Positions 51,500 through 61,590 of a stretch of DNA of 64,000 nt are shown here, one piece after another. Below the pieces are notes generated by a model. It was given only the letters and a program-made list of their open reading frames with translations, had not been told where the DNA came from and did not search any database. The stretch comes from Lepidostoma basale (Eukaryota > Arthropoda > Insecta > Trichoptera > Lepidostomatidae), in NCBI GenBank assembly GCA_022606425.2, contig JAHDVF020000438.1:51001-115000 (forward strand). The letters are read 5' to 3'. Each line of letters starts with the position of its first letter. Position 1 is the first letter of the stretch. The translations under genes and the position numbers were made by a program.

Positions 51500-51851
51500 C
51501 TTCTTTATGGAAATATTAGTGGATTACAGTGACATTGAAGAAACGGATATCATGTTACCAGAATAACTTATCGGAATAACAACACTAACGAAGAACTTAA
51601 GGTGCAATTCAGAAAGAGATATCAGCAATTCTGGTTTGAGAGAGATATAACTGTTACATATTCAGAGTAGTATGGACTATCGCGAGAATGTTTCCGATAG
51701 CTTTTCCATCGTCACACCTCGTGAAATGAATTTCAGCACGGTTGCCAATATCCTTTAAAAAAAGAAGCAGGTTGAAAATCACTCGCCGAGGAAATTTAAA
51801 GTGAATATTGAAATGTTGATATCAAAGCATCAGGCTCATCCCTCCCATTAA
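51500..51851 (+). pseudogene. hAT-type transposase C-terminus (ZBED5/SCAND3-like)
   Basis: In two frames: EELKVQFRKRYQQFWFERDI, TVTYSE, stop/shift, TIARMFPIAFPSSHLVK, stop, ISARLPI.FKKRSRLKITRR, ending SKHQAHPSH, stop at 51849. The FPIAFPSS.LVE..FS..N...K.R..L....GDLRL...N......L...HQ.HPSH pattern is the hAT dimerisation region of transposases related to ZBED5 and SCAND3. Several stops; upstream domains missing. Confidence 0.7.
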
Positions 51852-52024
51852 AACGTTGAATTAATTTATGTAAATATGTTGGATTTTGCATTTTGTTTAA
51901 CTCTTTATATATATTATTTAAACATTTCTTTTCTATAGTAAACCCTATCAAAGTGAGTAGCTCTGTGTCAGCTTCCAAAACAAATTTATAGTTAATGAAA
52001 TTTAAAAAATTAATTAAATCATAT

Positions 52025-52484
52025 AACAGCTAATTTAAAAAATGGTGGATACGTGTAACCTAAATTAAATAAACACAAAAGTCCGGATCGTCCATGTCAA
52101 CATGTGCAACATCGGAAAACATTATGTGTTATTACATTATGTGCTAAATTTAAAAAACGGTGGATTCGTGGAACATAAATTAAATAGACAAATGTGCACC
52201 ATCTAAAAATAACATTTTGTATTAAATTATTTTTATTTTGTTATTTTATTTTATATCATTGTATTTTATATTATTTGTTTTAGATTTATTTTGTGGATGT
52301 TGGAAGATCGAAGTGTGCGCGGGAGATGCCTATTGGTGGCGATGAGGTTCGCAACCCATCACACCGCGTCTCCCGCGGGGCGAAAAGAGAAGGATGGAGC
52401 GCCGCATCGGTTAAAGTGTGACAGTCCATTCTTTCTGCCTACCCTTTCGGGGAGACGGCGTGATGGTTAGTTAGTTAGTTAGTT
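52025..52484 (+). mobile_element. SINE-like element (copy 2, with 5' internal repeat)
   Basis: 52071-52484 is almost identical to 779-1191 and ends in five TTAG units. Upstream, 52029-52070 (CTAATTTAAAAAATGGTGGA, TACGTGTAACCTAAATTAAA) is a diverged copy of its own interior at 52142-52190, so the full element probably has ~113-bp tandem units at its 5' end. Confidence 0.75.
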
Positions 52485-53264
52485 TTGAATTTGTACAAAA
52501 AACATCAAACTTAGGACAGAAGGAGTCGACACAAAACAAGAAAAACCAGCACGTTGTCTACGGACAAAAAGTTTGGGAACCTTTGGTCTAAAGAAATAAT
52601 AGATAGCCGACCAAGGAATTGTCATTATGCAAATCAAGAGCGTAAGACGGCAGGATATTAATATTAACTCCACAAGGACCAACTTGTAAACTTTTATCTT
52701 GACCGCAATAAGACGATAAAGTAAAATAAAACCGGATCCCAATCCACTACCATTTTTAGAGTAAATATTGTTTTGGGGTTAACTTGCTCGGATGTAGGAA
52801 TCGTAGAGTGGAAGATATTGAATCGAATCGAACAAAACGAGTTGAAATTTTGAAACGCCGGAATTGACTTCGATTTCATTTTCTAAATCTTCAGAAAACA
52901 AATACTTTATATTATTTATTTTATTGAGAAGCGTATAAACAATGCCGCGTACTCGCTATGGGGGTTACGCTTACTTTATTTTTAAAGCAAGGAATATAAC
53001 CCAACTGATTTTACTTAGAAGGGTAGAAGAGGGAGCCCCCAGAGGATTTGGCGGATAGTAAACAAATGAAAAAGAGTTAAGTTTTATTATCTAGAAACCT
53101 TGATGGATGAAATGTATGGAATCAGGTAATAAAAGCTAGCCACTGAACCCTCGCTGTTGTCCTCCACCGATCCCCAATCCTGATATCGTTAAGTAATGTA
53201 TATCTGTACCTGAGAGCCATAATATCTTAAGTGAATTTTTTACTAATCTGAGTATTTCGAGTGC
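52485..53264. other. Non-coding spacer
   Basis: No feature recognised. Confidence 0.35.
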
Positions 53265-53554
53265 ATTCAGGGCAAGTGTCTATCTTTATCAACGGTTACT
53301 TCTTACTATACTATATTGCGTGCTGGATGTACTTTACTATATGCTGGATACTTCTTCTTCTTCTTCTGATTGTAAATCTTGCGATCTGTTTATGCAGGAT
53401 ATCAATTTCATTCAGGGCAAGTGTCTATCTTTATCAACGGTAACTTCTTACTATACTATATTGCGTGCTGGATGTACTTTACTATATGCTGGATACTTCT
53501 TCTTCTTCTTCTGATTGTAAATCTTGCGATCTGTTTATGCAGGATATCAACTTT
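53265..53554. repeat. 145-bp tandem duplication, two units
   Basis: Unit 53265-53409 (ATTCAGGGCAAGTGTCTATC ... ATCTGTTTATGCAGGATATC) is repeated at 53410-53554 with one or two differences. Each unit holds a CTTCTTCTTCTTCTTC run, probably the reversed tail of the adjoining family D LINE, so the duplication spans its 3' end. Confidence 0.85.
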
Positions 53555-54400
53555 CTTCCTGTGATGAAGACGACCAGAGTTCTCTCCATCTCTTTGGTGG
53601 TCGTCCTGGTGGTCGACGGCCCCCTGGAGTCTCGTGCATCACGATATTAGGAATTCTTGCTGGATCCATTCTTTCGATGTGGTCCCTCCAGAATCGTCTT
53701 CTCTGCCTACTCCATCTCACTATGTCTTCAATTTTGAAGGATTTGCGAATTTCTTCATTGGGTATCCTATCTCTAAGGGTTCTCCCCACAATAGGTCGCA
53801 ATGTTATCATATCTGCTACTCTTAAGAGACGTTTGGTTCTGACAGTGTCTACTCTTGCTTCGATTCCGTATGTCATTATGGGCCTGATCCATGTTTAATA
53901 AATTCTAACTTTGCTTTCCACTAGCATATGCTTATTGTCCCAGACAGAGTCCCTTAGACATCAGGAGATAACTGCAGCTTTATCAGTCTGTTTTTTAACT
54001 TCATTATATAGATCGCTGCAACTAGATATCCCACACCCAGATATCTGAACTTCATGACCTGTTCTATGGGTTTATTGTCTACAACCAATTTGCATCTGCA
54101 AGGCTGTCTGGATATTGTTAGACATTTTGTTTTTGCGACGGATATCATCATACCTCTCAGACGCAAGATGGAACCTATAAAGCATTCTTTGTAGATCGTC
54201 TTCACTTTCTGCCAGTATTGTTGCATCGTCAGCATAGCATACCACATTATACGAACATAATTAATTTCGGATTCAAATTCACTTGAGATGCTACTTGGTA
54301 TTATTTTCGGTATTTTATGTAATTGTCTGTTGTAGATAATGGATAATAGAAGCTGAATTTTAAATGTGATGGACCTTGTTTCTGAAGTGAGCATATGATA
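53547..54400 (-). pseudogene. Family D LINE, RT active site to C-terminus
   Basis: Longest family D copy. On the minus strand, through several frames: the YADDATILAES.DDLQ active-site block (about 54240-54180, frameshifted), TKCLTISRQPCRCKLVVDNK, PIEQVMKFRYLGV, then an open 109-codon block MTYGIEARVDTVRTKRLLRV, ADMITLRPIVGRTLRDRIPN, EEIRKSFKIEDIVRWSRQRR, RPPGRPPKRWRELWSSSSQE and a stop. The ADD and YLG motifs show it is a reverse transcriptase. No target duplication visible. Confidence 0.8.
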
Positions 54401-56639
54401 TATAATATATAATAATAATAAATTGGATTAATTTATAAATTGGATAATTTATAGGGCGCCATTTTTATGAATTACTTATCTCAAAGGCGCTGTAGAAAAT
54501 GCTCCGTTTTATGAACTAGTTAAAAAATAAACATATTTAGAACGAGGGCTGCACACAACGCAGTCGATCAACTCTTCTTATCAGGAAAGGATATGTAAGT
54601 TGAAAAGGTGCGTTTTGAGTCTCGTTCTAAACTCTGACTGATTCTCTATGCGACGGGAAAGTATTAAGAACTTCAATTTATTATCACTGCATAAAATATG
54701 TGTATATCTTCTCATGTAATATGAAAGGTGATGTAACGCATTATGCTTATATCTTAAGAACTAATGGCATGCACGAGTCTGCAAGATAATGCGCGAAATG
54801 CATTCCTGTGGGAGTGGAATGAAGTAATTCATATTGTTATCCTCTATCTTTATAACATTTCATACCGTTTCATACCGTCCGGAATCACGGCAGAAGACAA
54901 GACGATAAGGAGGTGCCAGTGTTAAGTTACCAGCGCAGAGAGAATTCGAGATATCGCACGTTACAAACGAGGTCGCGGAAAATCTCAGAGTTGTTTACGG
55001 CCCAGGTCAACGTTCCGTGACGTCGTGTTGCACTTGCCGACCTCGCCGGAGATAAAATACGTCCGAAGATGATAAATGGCTTTCTTTCGCTCTCGCGGAA
55101 GAGTCTGGCTGACCCCGAGCCGCGCGAGCGTGCAGCGCGCTGCCCGCGCGGCCGCCATGCGCGCTGGGAGCGCGGCAACGGTACTCGCGGACCCCACCTC
55201 CGCCCGCCCATATCTCATCGGATTGTCTCGCAAGTGCGGAGAAAGGCCGGCATTGAAGTCGTGTAGCCCGCACAATTACTCGTTATTATCGCCGGCAATA
55301 ATCTAACCACTAAGCTAAATAGTAAGACTCGTGAATACATTAATTCACTGCAACCGAACACCCGCTAAACTGTGTGCTAAAAAATGCACAGAAAACAAGA
55401 CATTACCGGTAACAAAGTAATAAACTTTTAGAAACGTCTCATCTTAAACACGGTACGAACAGAATAACAAAAGTTGGTTGGGACACCGTCATACTGTAAT
55501 ATGATTACAATTTCGTTTAACGGTCTTTCCTTTTGTGGGCAGATTCATTTTTCGGAGTCGTTTTTATAACAAAAGAAATAGCGGCACTACAAATTGAATT
55601 ACAAGAGAGGCGATGTCTTACTCTCAAGATAAACCAAGGTAAAAGTGTAGCTGATGCTTAAGTTTTATTTCGTAAAACCCGAGGGGAGTTAATTAGTTTC
55701 GAAAGGAAAAAGCACTTTCTAACCAAAAGGGTACTGAACAAGAAATTACTTAGCAACGTATTATGTATAACAAGGAACTTTCCTGTTCGGCGAAGTGATG
55801 TGATCAGTAATTCGTCACACTCCCGTGATGCTCAGTAATAATGAAACACATTAAACTAACTGCGAATGAATTCTTAGAAAAAAATGTGAGACCCATGTAC
55901 AATTAATTTAACTGCGTATTTAAATATATAGGAATTTAGGATTATGTTTAATGTAAAGGGTTAAATTCAATAATGGGAGATCAGAAATATATTTACAATT
56001 CAATAAGAAATTTGTTTTTCTTGATATGTAACAATAATATTGGAATACCTACATAAGATTCTTAAATAATATGTATCTGTAATTTCATAACTAAAACAAA
56101 TTTGTGTATAATACATTTTACGTTTCGAAAAGCATATATGTATCGTATATAATCGGAAGAGCGATGTCAATTTATGAAATGTATTTTTTGAATATATTGA
56201 ATACGTAAGAATATTATTAAGTCTACGAAAATATGTATAAAATTGTATTTGTTTTTATTCTAAGCAATTAAAATAAAATCAAATTTACGTATTCACTCTC
56301 ATAAAAATAAACGTTTTATTTCTAAAACGCTTATGAATTGTTCAAAATAAAATTATTAATACTAACATTTTTACTGTATTCATAGCTATTTAAACATTTG
56401 TGTAAAAATCCAAACAAAATATTTTATATTGATGAATGCGTGTTTTTATGTTTTATAATATTTTAAGAGGGTGACATATTTTGTACTGCTAGGGAATTAT
56501 CAAAAATTAATGTATAATACGTTTAAAACACTTTATTCAAGCAAAGCGTTAACACAGAAAATTATATAGTTAATTTGGAAAGAAAAATCAACTTTCTGTA
56601 TAACTATTATTAATTATAAATAAAAATTTGTTTTAGACA
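54401..56639. other. Long non-coding stretch with a CpG-rich island
   Basis: 54980-55275 is strikingly GC- and CpG-rich (CCGCGCGAGCGTGCAGCGCG, CGCGCGGCCGCCATGCGCGC) with several overlapping short open frames on both strands, none with a known motif. It could be a promoter or first exon of a host gene. The rest is AT-rich. ATAATAATAAATTGGAT...TTTATAGGGCGCC at 54408-54460 resembles 58025-58065, an unnamed dispersed repeat. Confidence 0.4.
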
Positions 56640-56740
56640 AAATTAAAATTTTCTCCGAAGTGCTGATAAGCACGGCAAACATGTCAATCTCATAAAAAAT
56701 AATGAAATTATATAAAACAGGCGTTTTCATCGAAAACTAA
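56640..56740. repeat. AAAACGTCTG hairpin repeat, decayed arm
   Basis: CTGATAAGCACGGCAAACATGTCAATC then TATAAAACAGGCGTTTTCAT: a worn copy of the GATAATGCC..GGCGAAACATGTC arm with the GAAAC box mutated. Confidence 0.45.
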
Positions 56741-56747
56741 TCAACTA

Positions 56748-56860
56748 ACTAACAATCACGCCGTTTCCTTGGAGGAGTAGGCAGAGATGGACCGCCATAC
56801 TGTTCTGTCCTGACATACCCCTCTAGATTAATCTACATTCATACATTGTAACATTTCATC
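56748..56860 (-). pseudogene. Family A LINE, 3'-end stub
   Basis: TTAG tail in reverse, then CAATCACGCCGTTTCCTTGG, GTAGGCAGAGATGGACCGCC and ACATTCATACATTG. About 100 bases only. Confidence 0.65.
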
Positions 56861-57286
56861 AATATTAAACATTATTAAATGGATTGAATAATAAATATCT
56901 GATACGGGTTCCATTTCCTCGAAAAGAGGAATTTATTGATTTCAAGCTGACACAAATGATTTTTTTTCCTGAAAAGTTTGACCGTTTGGGTAACGCTAAA
57001 ATAAACATTCCGAACAATCAAATTGGGGAAAATCAAATACACATTCCAACTCAATCTGTGTAGGTACATAAAGTGTGTTTTCAGAAGTACCTACGTACGT
57101 GTATCGGGTACTTGCCTATCATTTTAAATTCGATACCCTTGATACGAGTAGGGTCAGGTTAAATAATTTACAGACCAAGATTACATTTTCATGCATACAA
57201 TGTTCCCTAGTGTGTACGAGTATTCAAAAGTATAGATAGAGAGCAAATTATTTACTAACGTTTTCTTTGATGTTTTGTTTCAACAA
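56861..57286. other. AT-rich spacer
   Basis: No feature recognised. Confidence 0.35.
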
Positions 57287-57725
57287 TTAGACTTTACAAA
57301 ATAAACCTAAGTTATTCCTCCTCATCCTTGTTGTAGACCTATGTGGTCTGCTCTCCAGAGTGTTGCTCCTCCTGTGAGGTAGACTCCCAGCTGTCCATCC
57401 ATCTTTTAGGAGGTCTTCCACGAGGACGAGTCCCATGAGGCTGATTATGCAACGCAATATAGGGGAGTCTGGTGGTGTCCATTCTTTGAACATGCCCGTA
57501 CCAGTCCCATTTTCGCTGTCTGCTCCATCTTATAATATCCTCAACCTGACATATCTCTCTTATTCTGGTGTTCCTCGCGCGATCTCTCAGCGTCTTGCCT
57601 ACTTGCATCTTGGAAGTCCTCAAAACTTGTGTGTTCCTTGCTGTGTCTGCCCTTGCTTCGACGCCATATGTTATTATTGGTCTTATGCATGCTTTATAGA
57701 TTCTCATCTTACTCTAAATGGCCAT
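57287..57725 (-). pseudogene. Family D LINE, 122-codon C-terminal frame
   Basis: Open on the minus strand from 57707: MRIYKACIRPIITYGVEARA, DTARNTQVLRTSKM, a ~10-residue deletion, VGKTLRDRARNTRIREICQV, EDIIRWSRQRKWDWYGHVQR, MDTTRLPYIALHNQPHGTRP, GRPPKRWMDSWESTSQEEQH. Best-preserved C-terminus of the family; ends with an AATAACTT/GGTTT AT-rich tail. Confidence 0.8.
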
Positions 57726-57797
57726 GTCTTTGTTTTTCCATATTGTGGATTTTTTAGACGTAAGTTGCATTGTAAAATTATGATCTTGTACTAATCC

Positions 57798-58010
57798 TTA
57801 GAAATAGAAGCGAAGCATGGTACCGACAAAAGAAAGATGAATGTAGACTAAATGAGATAAACCATTATATGATAGAGTGCCAAATTCAGATATAAAAAGT
57901 AAATGCAGTGTGAATGAAAGCATTATGAAAAAAATAATCAAATATTTTTTTTAGATACATGGAAATAAGATGAAGAAATAATGGTATACATTGACGAAGT
58001 ATGAATAACA
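57798..58010 (+). pseudogene. Family A LINE, heavily decayed
   Basis: Remnants of SEAWYRQKKDEC, LYDRVPNSDIKSKCSVNESI and MKKIIKYFF. No tail. Confidence 0.5.
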
Positions 58011-58369
58011 TGAAGGTAGCTACTTAATAATAATAATAAATTTGGATAACTTATACAGCGCTGTTTTCGCGAAAATTGGGATTTTTAAAGCTAAGAGTTC
58101 ACACACAAGAAATTGTAATCACTTCAACTCTGTACTTAAGATCAAATTGCGAAGAGAATGTTTTCTCTTCAGATATCTTTTATCTTTGGTCGATGCATTA
58201 TGAGATTTTATGCGCAATCGCAATGAAATTATTATAATATTTTATTGCGCATCCCCACGTCTTTATTTACAGTACTAGGTTCGACCGCCAGGATTCTTAT
58301 TGGCGCGCTTTTTTTTAAAATATATTTTGAAAATTCTGCTGCGAGTTTCTTTCTTTCCGAAAACGGGAC

Positions 58370-58463
58370 AATTTGGCGTCCCGAAGCTGTTTTCGGGGAC
58401 ACCGGGACACGCTGCCAGAAAACGGGACTGTCCCGATGAAAACGGGACATCTGGTCACATTAG
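58370..58463. repeat. CGGGAC-rich element end
   Basis: Repeated words CGGGACAC, AACGGGAC, GTCCCG and the end AAAACGGGACATCTGGTCAC, TTA. This ending is common to an interspersed insect DNA-transposon-like repeat; superfamily not assigned. Confidence 0.4.
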
Positions 58464-58625
58464 ATATGAACGAGGAAAACGAAAAAAGGTATGAGTGATA
58501 CGTCAAATCAATCAAATTTAAAATTTCGGCCACGTGAGAAGTCTGTGAAATCGATATACATTCATAACACGTTGAAGTATGTTGGGAAGTCGAGAGAAGT
58601 ATGCCAGGAGAGTGTAGAGGTTTAT
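58463..58625 (+). pseudogene. Family A LINE, decayed 3' fragment
   Basis: ATGAACGAGGAAAACGAAAA, ATCAATCAAATTTAAAATTT, CGGCCACGTGAGAAGTCTG track the RGKRKTWYDQINQI...GHVRS region. No tail. Confidence 0.5.
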
Positions 58626-58649
58626 CATTTCTCAAATATAAAAATATGG

Positions 58650-58720
58650 TGGTGGTCTAGGGGATAGAACGCTTGGCTCCTGGTCCAGGGGACATGGGTT
58701 CAAGCCTGGACACGACCAGA
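58650..58720 (+). repeat. tRNA-like sequence (pseudo-tRNA or SINE head)
   Basis: TGGTGGTCTAGGGGATAGAA and GGGTTCAAGCC resemble A and B boxes, and the ends TGGTGGTC/GACACGACCA pair at 6 of 8 positions. The T arm does not close properly, so it is not a functional tRNA gene. It is unrelated in sequence to the tRNA-headed SINE of this window. Confidence 0.4.
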
Positions 58721-59029
58721 TTCCTTCTTCATAATAATAAGCTATTTTATGCTCACATTAAAGATGGTAAAAATAAATTCTAATATCATTGATTTAAATC
58801 CTTGGTTTAGCCTTTTTTTTTTAAATTAAAGTGTCGACAAATCAGAACCAAATAAGCAAGTTCCACGAACCTTGGTTCGTTACCACGAAAACTGAATAAA
58901 ATTATATTATTTGGCAGTTTGATTGTTTCTCTACACGCATCAAAAGATGCAGGTTGGTTCCGGAAACTATTGGATAGAACTGTGCTGACGCTGTCGAAGA
59001 TATCTATCGATGACCTATTAAGAATTGAC

Positions 59030-59268
59030 AGCCTTCATGGCAGAGTGGTAAGAGCTCTGACTGAGCTCTAAAGGTCCCGGGTTCGATTCCTATCAATGGC
59101 AGTGTCATTGTCGCACTGTCTTTGGTCTGGTGTAGAATTCACGTGACATCAAAATGGCGATAGATTAGCTACCTAGCACATGTCATGAGAATCAATATAA
59201 TAGCTGAAAAACAAATTGTCTACCGTAATTGGCTTTCAATGACCCAACGACCTGTTGTGTACAAAAAA
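59030..59268 (+). mobile_element. tRNA-headed SINE (copy 6)
   Basis: CCTTCATGGCAGAGTGGTAA, GGTCCCGGGTTCGATTCCTA, TCAAAATGGCGATAGATTAG, end ACGACCTGTTGTGTAC. Full length with ordinary decay. Confidence 0.8.
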
Positions 59269-59736
59269 AGTTTATCTCAAATATGGCAGAGTTGTTCTGA
59301 AAGAACGTGGAATTTTCTCACACTAAACATGTAACCCTAGGATGCTTAATAAGAAAGCGGCCTTCATGCAGTATATAACCCGTTAAGCAAATAATTTTCT
59401 TCAAATTCACAATCATTTTAATGGTCGTGAATAATCCATTAATTTGTGGTTCTGTACAACATAAGCCGTATAATCACGCAATCTGGGAAATTATATGACA
59501 CTTTGAAACGGGAAATCCTACAAATTATATCGCTTCCAGAAAGCGACGGTATTCAAAGATTTATTGAAATTTTATAGCAGAAATTCCACAATAAACTGAG
59601 TGTATTAGCGGCAATTTACACTCCCGAAACACGCGTTGTCTTTTGTTCGGAACACAATAAAAAAAACATAAGAGTATCGTAAAAGTAGTCCATAGACATA
59701 ACGAAAGCTAACAGGAATGTTAGTATTAAACGTAGG
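59269..59736. other. Non-coding spacer
   Basis: No feature recognised. Confidence 0.35.
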
Positions 59737-59738
59737 TA

Positions 59739-61052
59739 CGAGGTCTGTTCAAAAAGTATCGCGAATTTTATATTTTTTCAAAAAGTATTTATTTATTCAT
59801 GAATATCTATTTTGTCCCCTTCAAAGTAATTCCCCTCGGATATAATACATTTATGCCAACGTTTTTTCCAATCCTCGAAGCACTTAAAAAAATCATTTTT
59901 GTGATCTTGTTCAGCTCCTCCTTCGATGCCGTCTTTATCTCCTCAATCGTGGCGTAGCGTCGTCCTTTCATGGGCCTCTTCAGTTTTGGAAACAGGAAAA
60001 AGTCACAAGGGGCCAGGTCTGGGGAATACGGTGGCTGCGGCACCATTACTGTGTTGTTTTTGGCCAAATATTCGCGCACAAGCAACGATGTGTGAGCAGG
60101 GGCGTTATCATGGTGCAAAAGCCAGTTTTTGTTCTTCCACAAATCCGGGCGTTTCTGGCGGATTGCTTCGCGCAAATTGCGCATAACTTGCAGGTAATAT
60201 TCCTTATTGACCGTACTACCCTGTGGCAAGAACTCATGATGCACCACGCCCCTGCAATCGAAGAAAACTGTGAGCAAAACCTTCACGTTCGACCGAACTT
60301 GGCGCGCTTTTTTTGGTCTTGGCTCATGCGGCAGCTTCCATTGGGATGATTGAGCTTTGGTTTCCACGTCATAACCATAAACCCATGATTCGTCACCAGT
60401 TATGACCCTCTGGAGCACATTTGGGTCGTCACGGACCGAGTCCAACATCTCCTGAGCAATGTTAACGCGATGCTGTTTTTGGTCGAAATTGAGCAATTTT
60501 GGCACGAATTTCGCGGCGACCCGACTCATGCCCAAATCATTGGTTAAAATCGAATGGCACGAGCCAATCGATATGTTTAGGTCCTCAGCAACTTCTCTAA
60601 CGGTGATTCGACGATTGGCTAATACTATTTTCTTCACTTTATCAATGTTTTCGTCTGTTGTTGACGTGCTCGGGCGTCCGGCACGCTCTTCGTCGTTCAT
60701 ATCTTCTCGGCCCTCTGAGAACATTTTGTACCACCGATAAACGTTGCTTTGGTCCAAGGTAGCTTCACCATATGCCACAGTCAACATTCGAAATGCGTCC
60801 GCGCACTTTATTTTGTTTTTCACACAAAATTTGATACAGATTCTTTGATCCATTTTTTGGAATAGGCAAAAATCGAAGACGAGCCAAAACACATCCAAGC
60901 AAAACAGCTGTCAAAAATTAACTAAACATTCAAAATGGCCGACCTTGTCAGCATAAGTAAGGGACATGAGTACCAACATAACGCTACAAAAAAATCAAAT
61001 ATACGTAGCCAGCGGAAATTCAAAATTCGCGATACTTTTTGAACAGACCTCG
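59739..61052 (-). mobile_element. Mariner transposon, nearly intact (1314 bp)
   Basis: The inverted ends are perfect for 31 bases (CGAGGTCTGTTCAAAAAGTA, then TCGCGAATTTT). TA flanks both ends (59737-59738, 61053-61054). The perfect ends and almost undamaged gene imply recent arrival, possibly by horizontal transfer, which is frequent for mariners. Confidence 0.95.
59807..60853 (-). CDS. Mariner transposase (D,D34D), C-terminal frameshift
   Basis: Start chosen at ATG 60853 (MDQRICIKFCVKNKIKCADA), the family's usual start; an in-frame ATG 15 codons upstream (60898) is less likely. Helix-turn-helix regions span residues ~20-45 and ~82-105, GRPSTS follows at 59-64, and the FVPKLL linker is at 116-121. 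Catalytic residues are D154 (TGDESW), D249 (HHDNAPAHT) and D284 (LAPCDFFLF), 34 residues between the last two. About 318 codons are uninterrupted. One missing A in the A-run near 59904 changes the last ~25 residues and ends the frame at 59807; the other frame continues as the usual family C-terminus. Whether the altered tail tolerates function is unknown; treat it as probably inactive. Confidence 0.9.
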   Translation of the reverse strand: MDQRICIKFCVKNKIKCADAFRMLTVAYGEATLDQSNVYRWYKMFSEGREDMNDEERAGRPSTSTTDENIDKVKKIVLANRRITVREVAEDLNISIGSCHSILTNDLGMSRVAAKFVPKLLNFDQKQHRVNIAQEMLDSVRDDPNVLQRVITGDESWVYGYDVETKAQSSQWKLPHEPRPKKARQVRSNVKVLLTVFFDCRGVVHHEFLPQGSTVNKEYYLQVMRNLREAIRQKRPDLWKNKNWLLHHDNAPAHTSLLVREYLAKNNTVMVPQPPYSPDLAPCDFFLFPKLKRPMKGRRYATIEEIKTASKEELNKITKMIFLSASRIGKNVGINVLYPRGITLKGTK

Positions 61053-61164
61053 TATATCGAACGTTAGCACGATACAAAAAGACTCTTGGGAATCTTATCA
61101 TCGTGAAATTTTAAATTGTTTAAACATAATATTAATAGAATCTTCTTCTACTTATTATTCTTCC

Positions 61165-61590
61165 TCAGCCTATTCCCGTCCACTCCTGGACAAAGGCCTC
61201 CTCCATTTGCTTCCATGTCATTCTGTCCTGTGCAGACTGCATCCAGGTTATTCCGACGTGTCTGTTTAGATCATCCTTCCACCGTAGTTGCGGTCGCCCT
61301 GCACTTCTCTTCGCCGTCCACGGTCTCCAAGTCAGCAGTATTCTTGTCCACTTTTCATCTGAGCTTCTGGCTACGTGACCCGCCCATTGCCATTTTAGAG
61401 TCGCCACCCGGCGGATGATGTCAGTGACCTTTATTTTTTCTCTCACCGTATCGTTTCTGACTCTGTCTCTTAGGCTTATTCCTAACATGGCTCTTTGGGT
61501 CACTCGTAGTTTCTCGGCACTTTGCTTGGACAATGTAACAGTTTCAAGACCATATGTACCAAATGGCAGAACGCAGTTAATACAATAGAT
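61165..61590 (-). pseudogene. Family C LINE, ORF2 C-terminal region
   Basis: Open on the minus strand for 122 codons from 61533 and readable further up: NCVLPFGTYGLETVTLSKQS, AEKLRVTQRAMLGISLRDRV, RNDTVREKIKVTDIIRRVAT, LKWQWAGHVARSSDEKW, AGRPQLRWKDDLNRHVG, ITWMQSAQDRMTWKQMEEAF and a stop, then an AATAATAAGTAGAAGAAG-type tail. The block RVTQRAM...LRDR...WAGH...GRP..RW.DD matches 13947-14496. Confidence 0.75.

Noticed and set aside
53340..53520. Membrane protein from 53261-53564
   Set aside because: The hydrophobic frame comes from a duplicated AT-rich unit with a CTT run; it repeats because the DNA repeats.
55069..55306. Overlapping open frames in the CpG-rich block as genes
   Set aside because: Several frames are open on both strands at once, as expected from GC-rich sequence; none has a motif.
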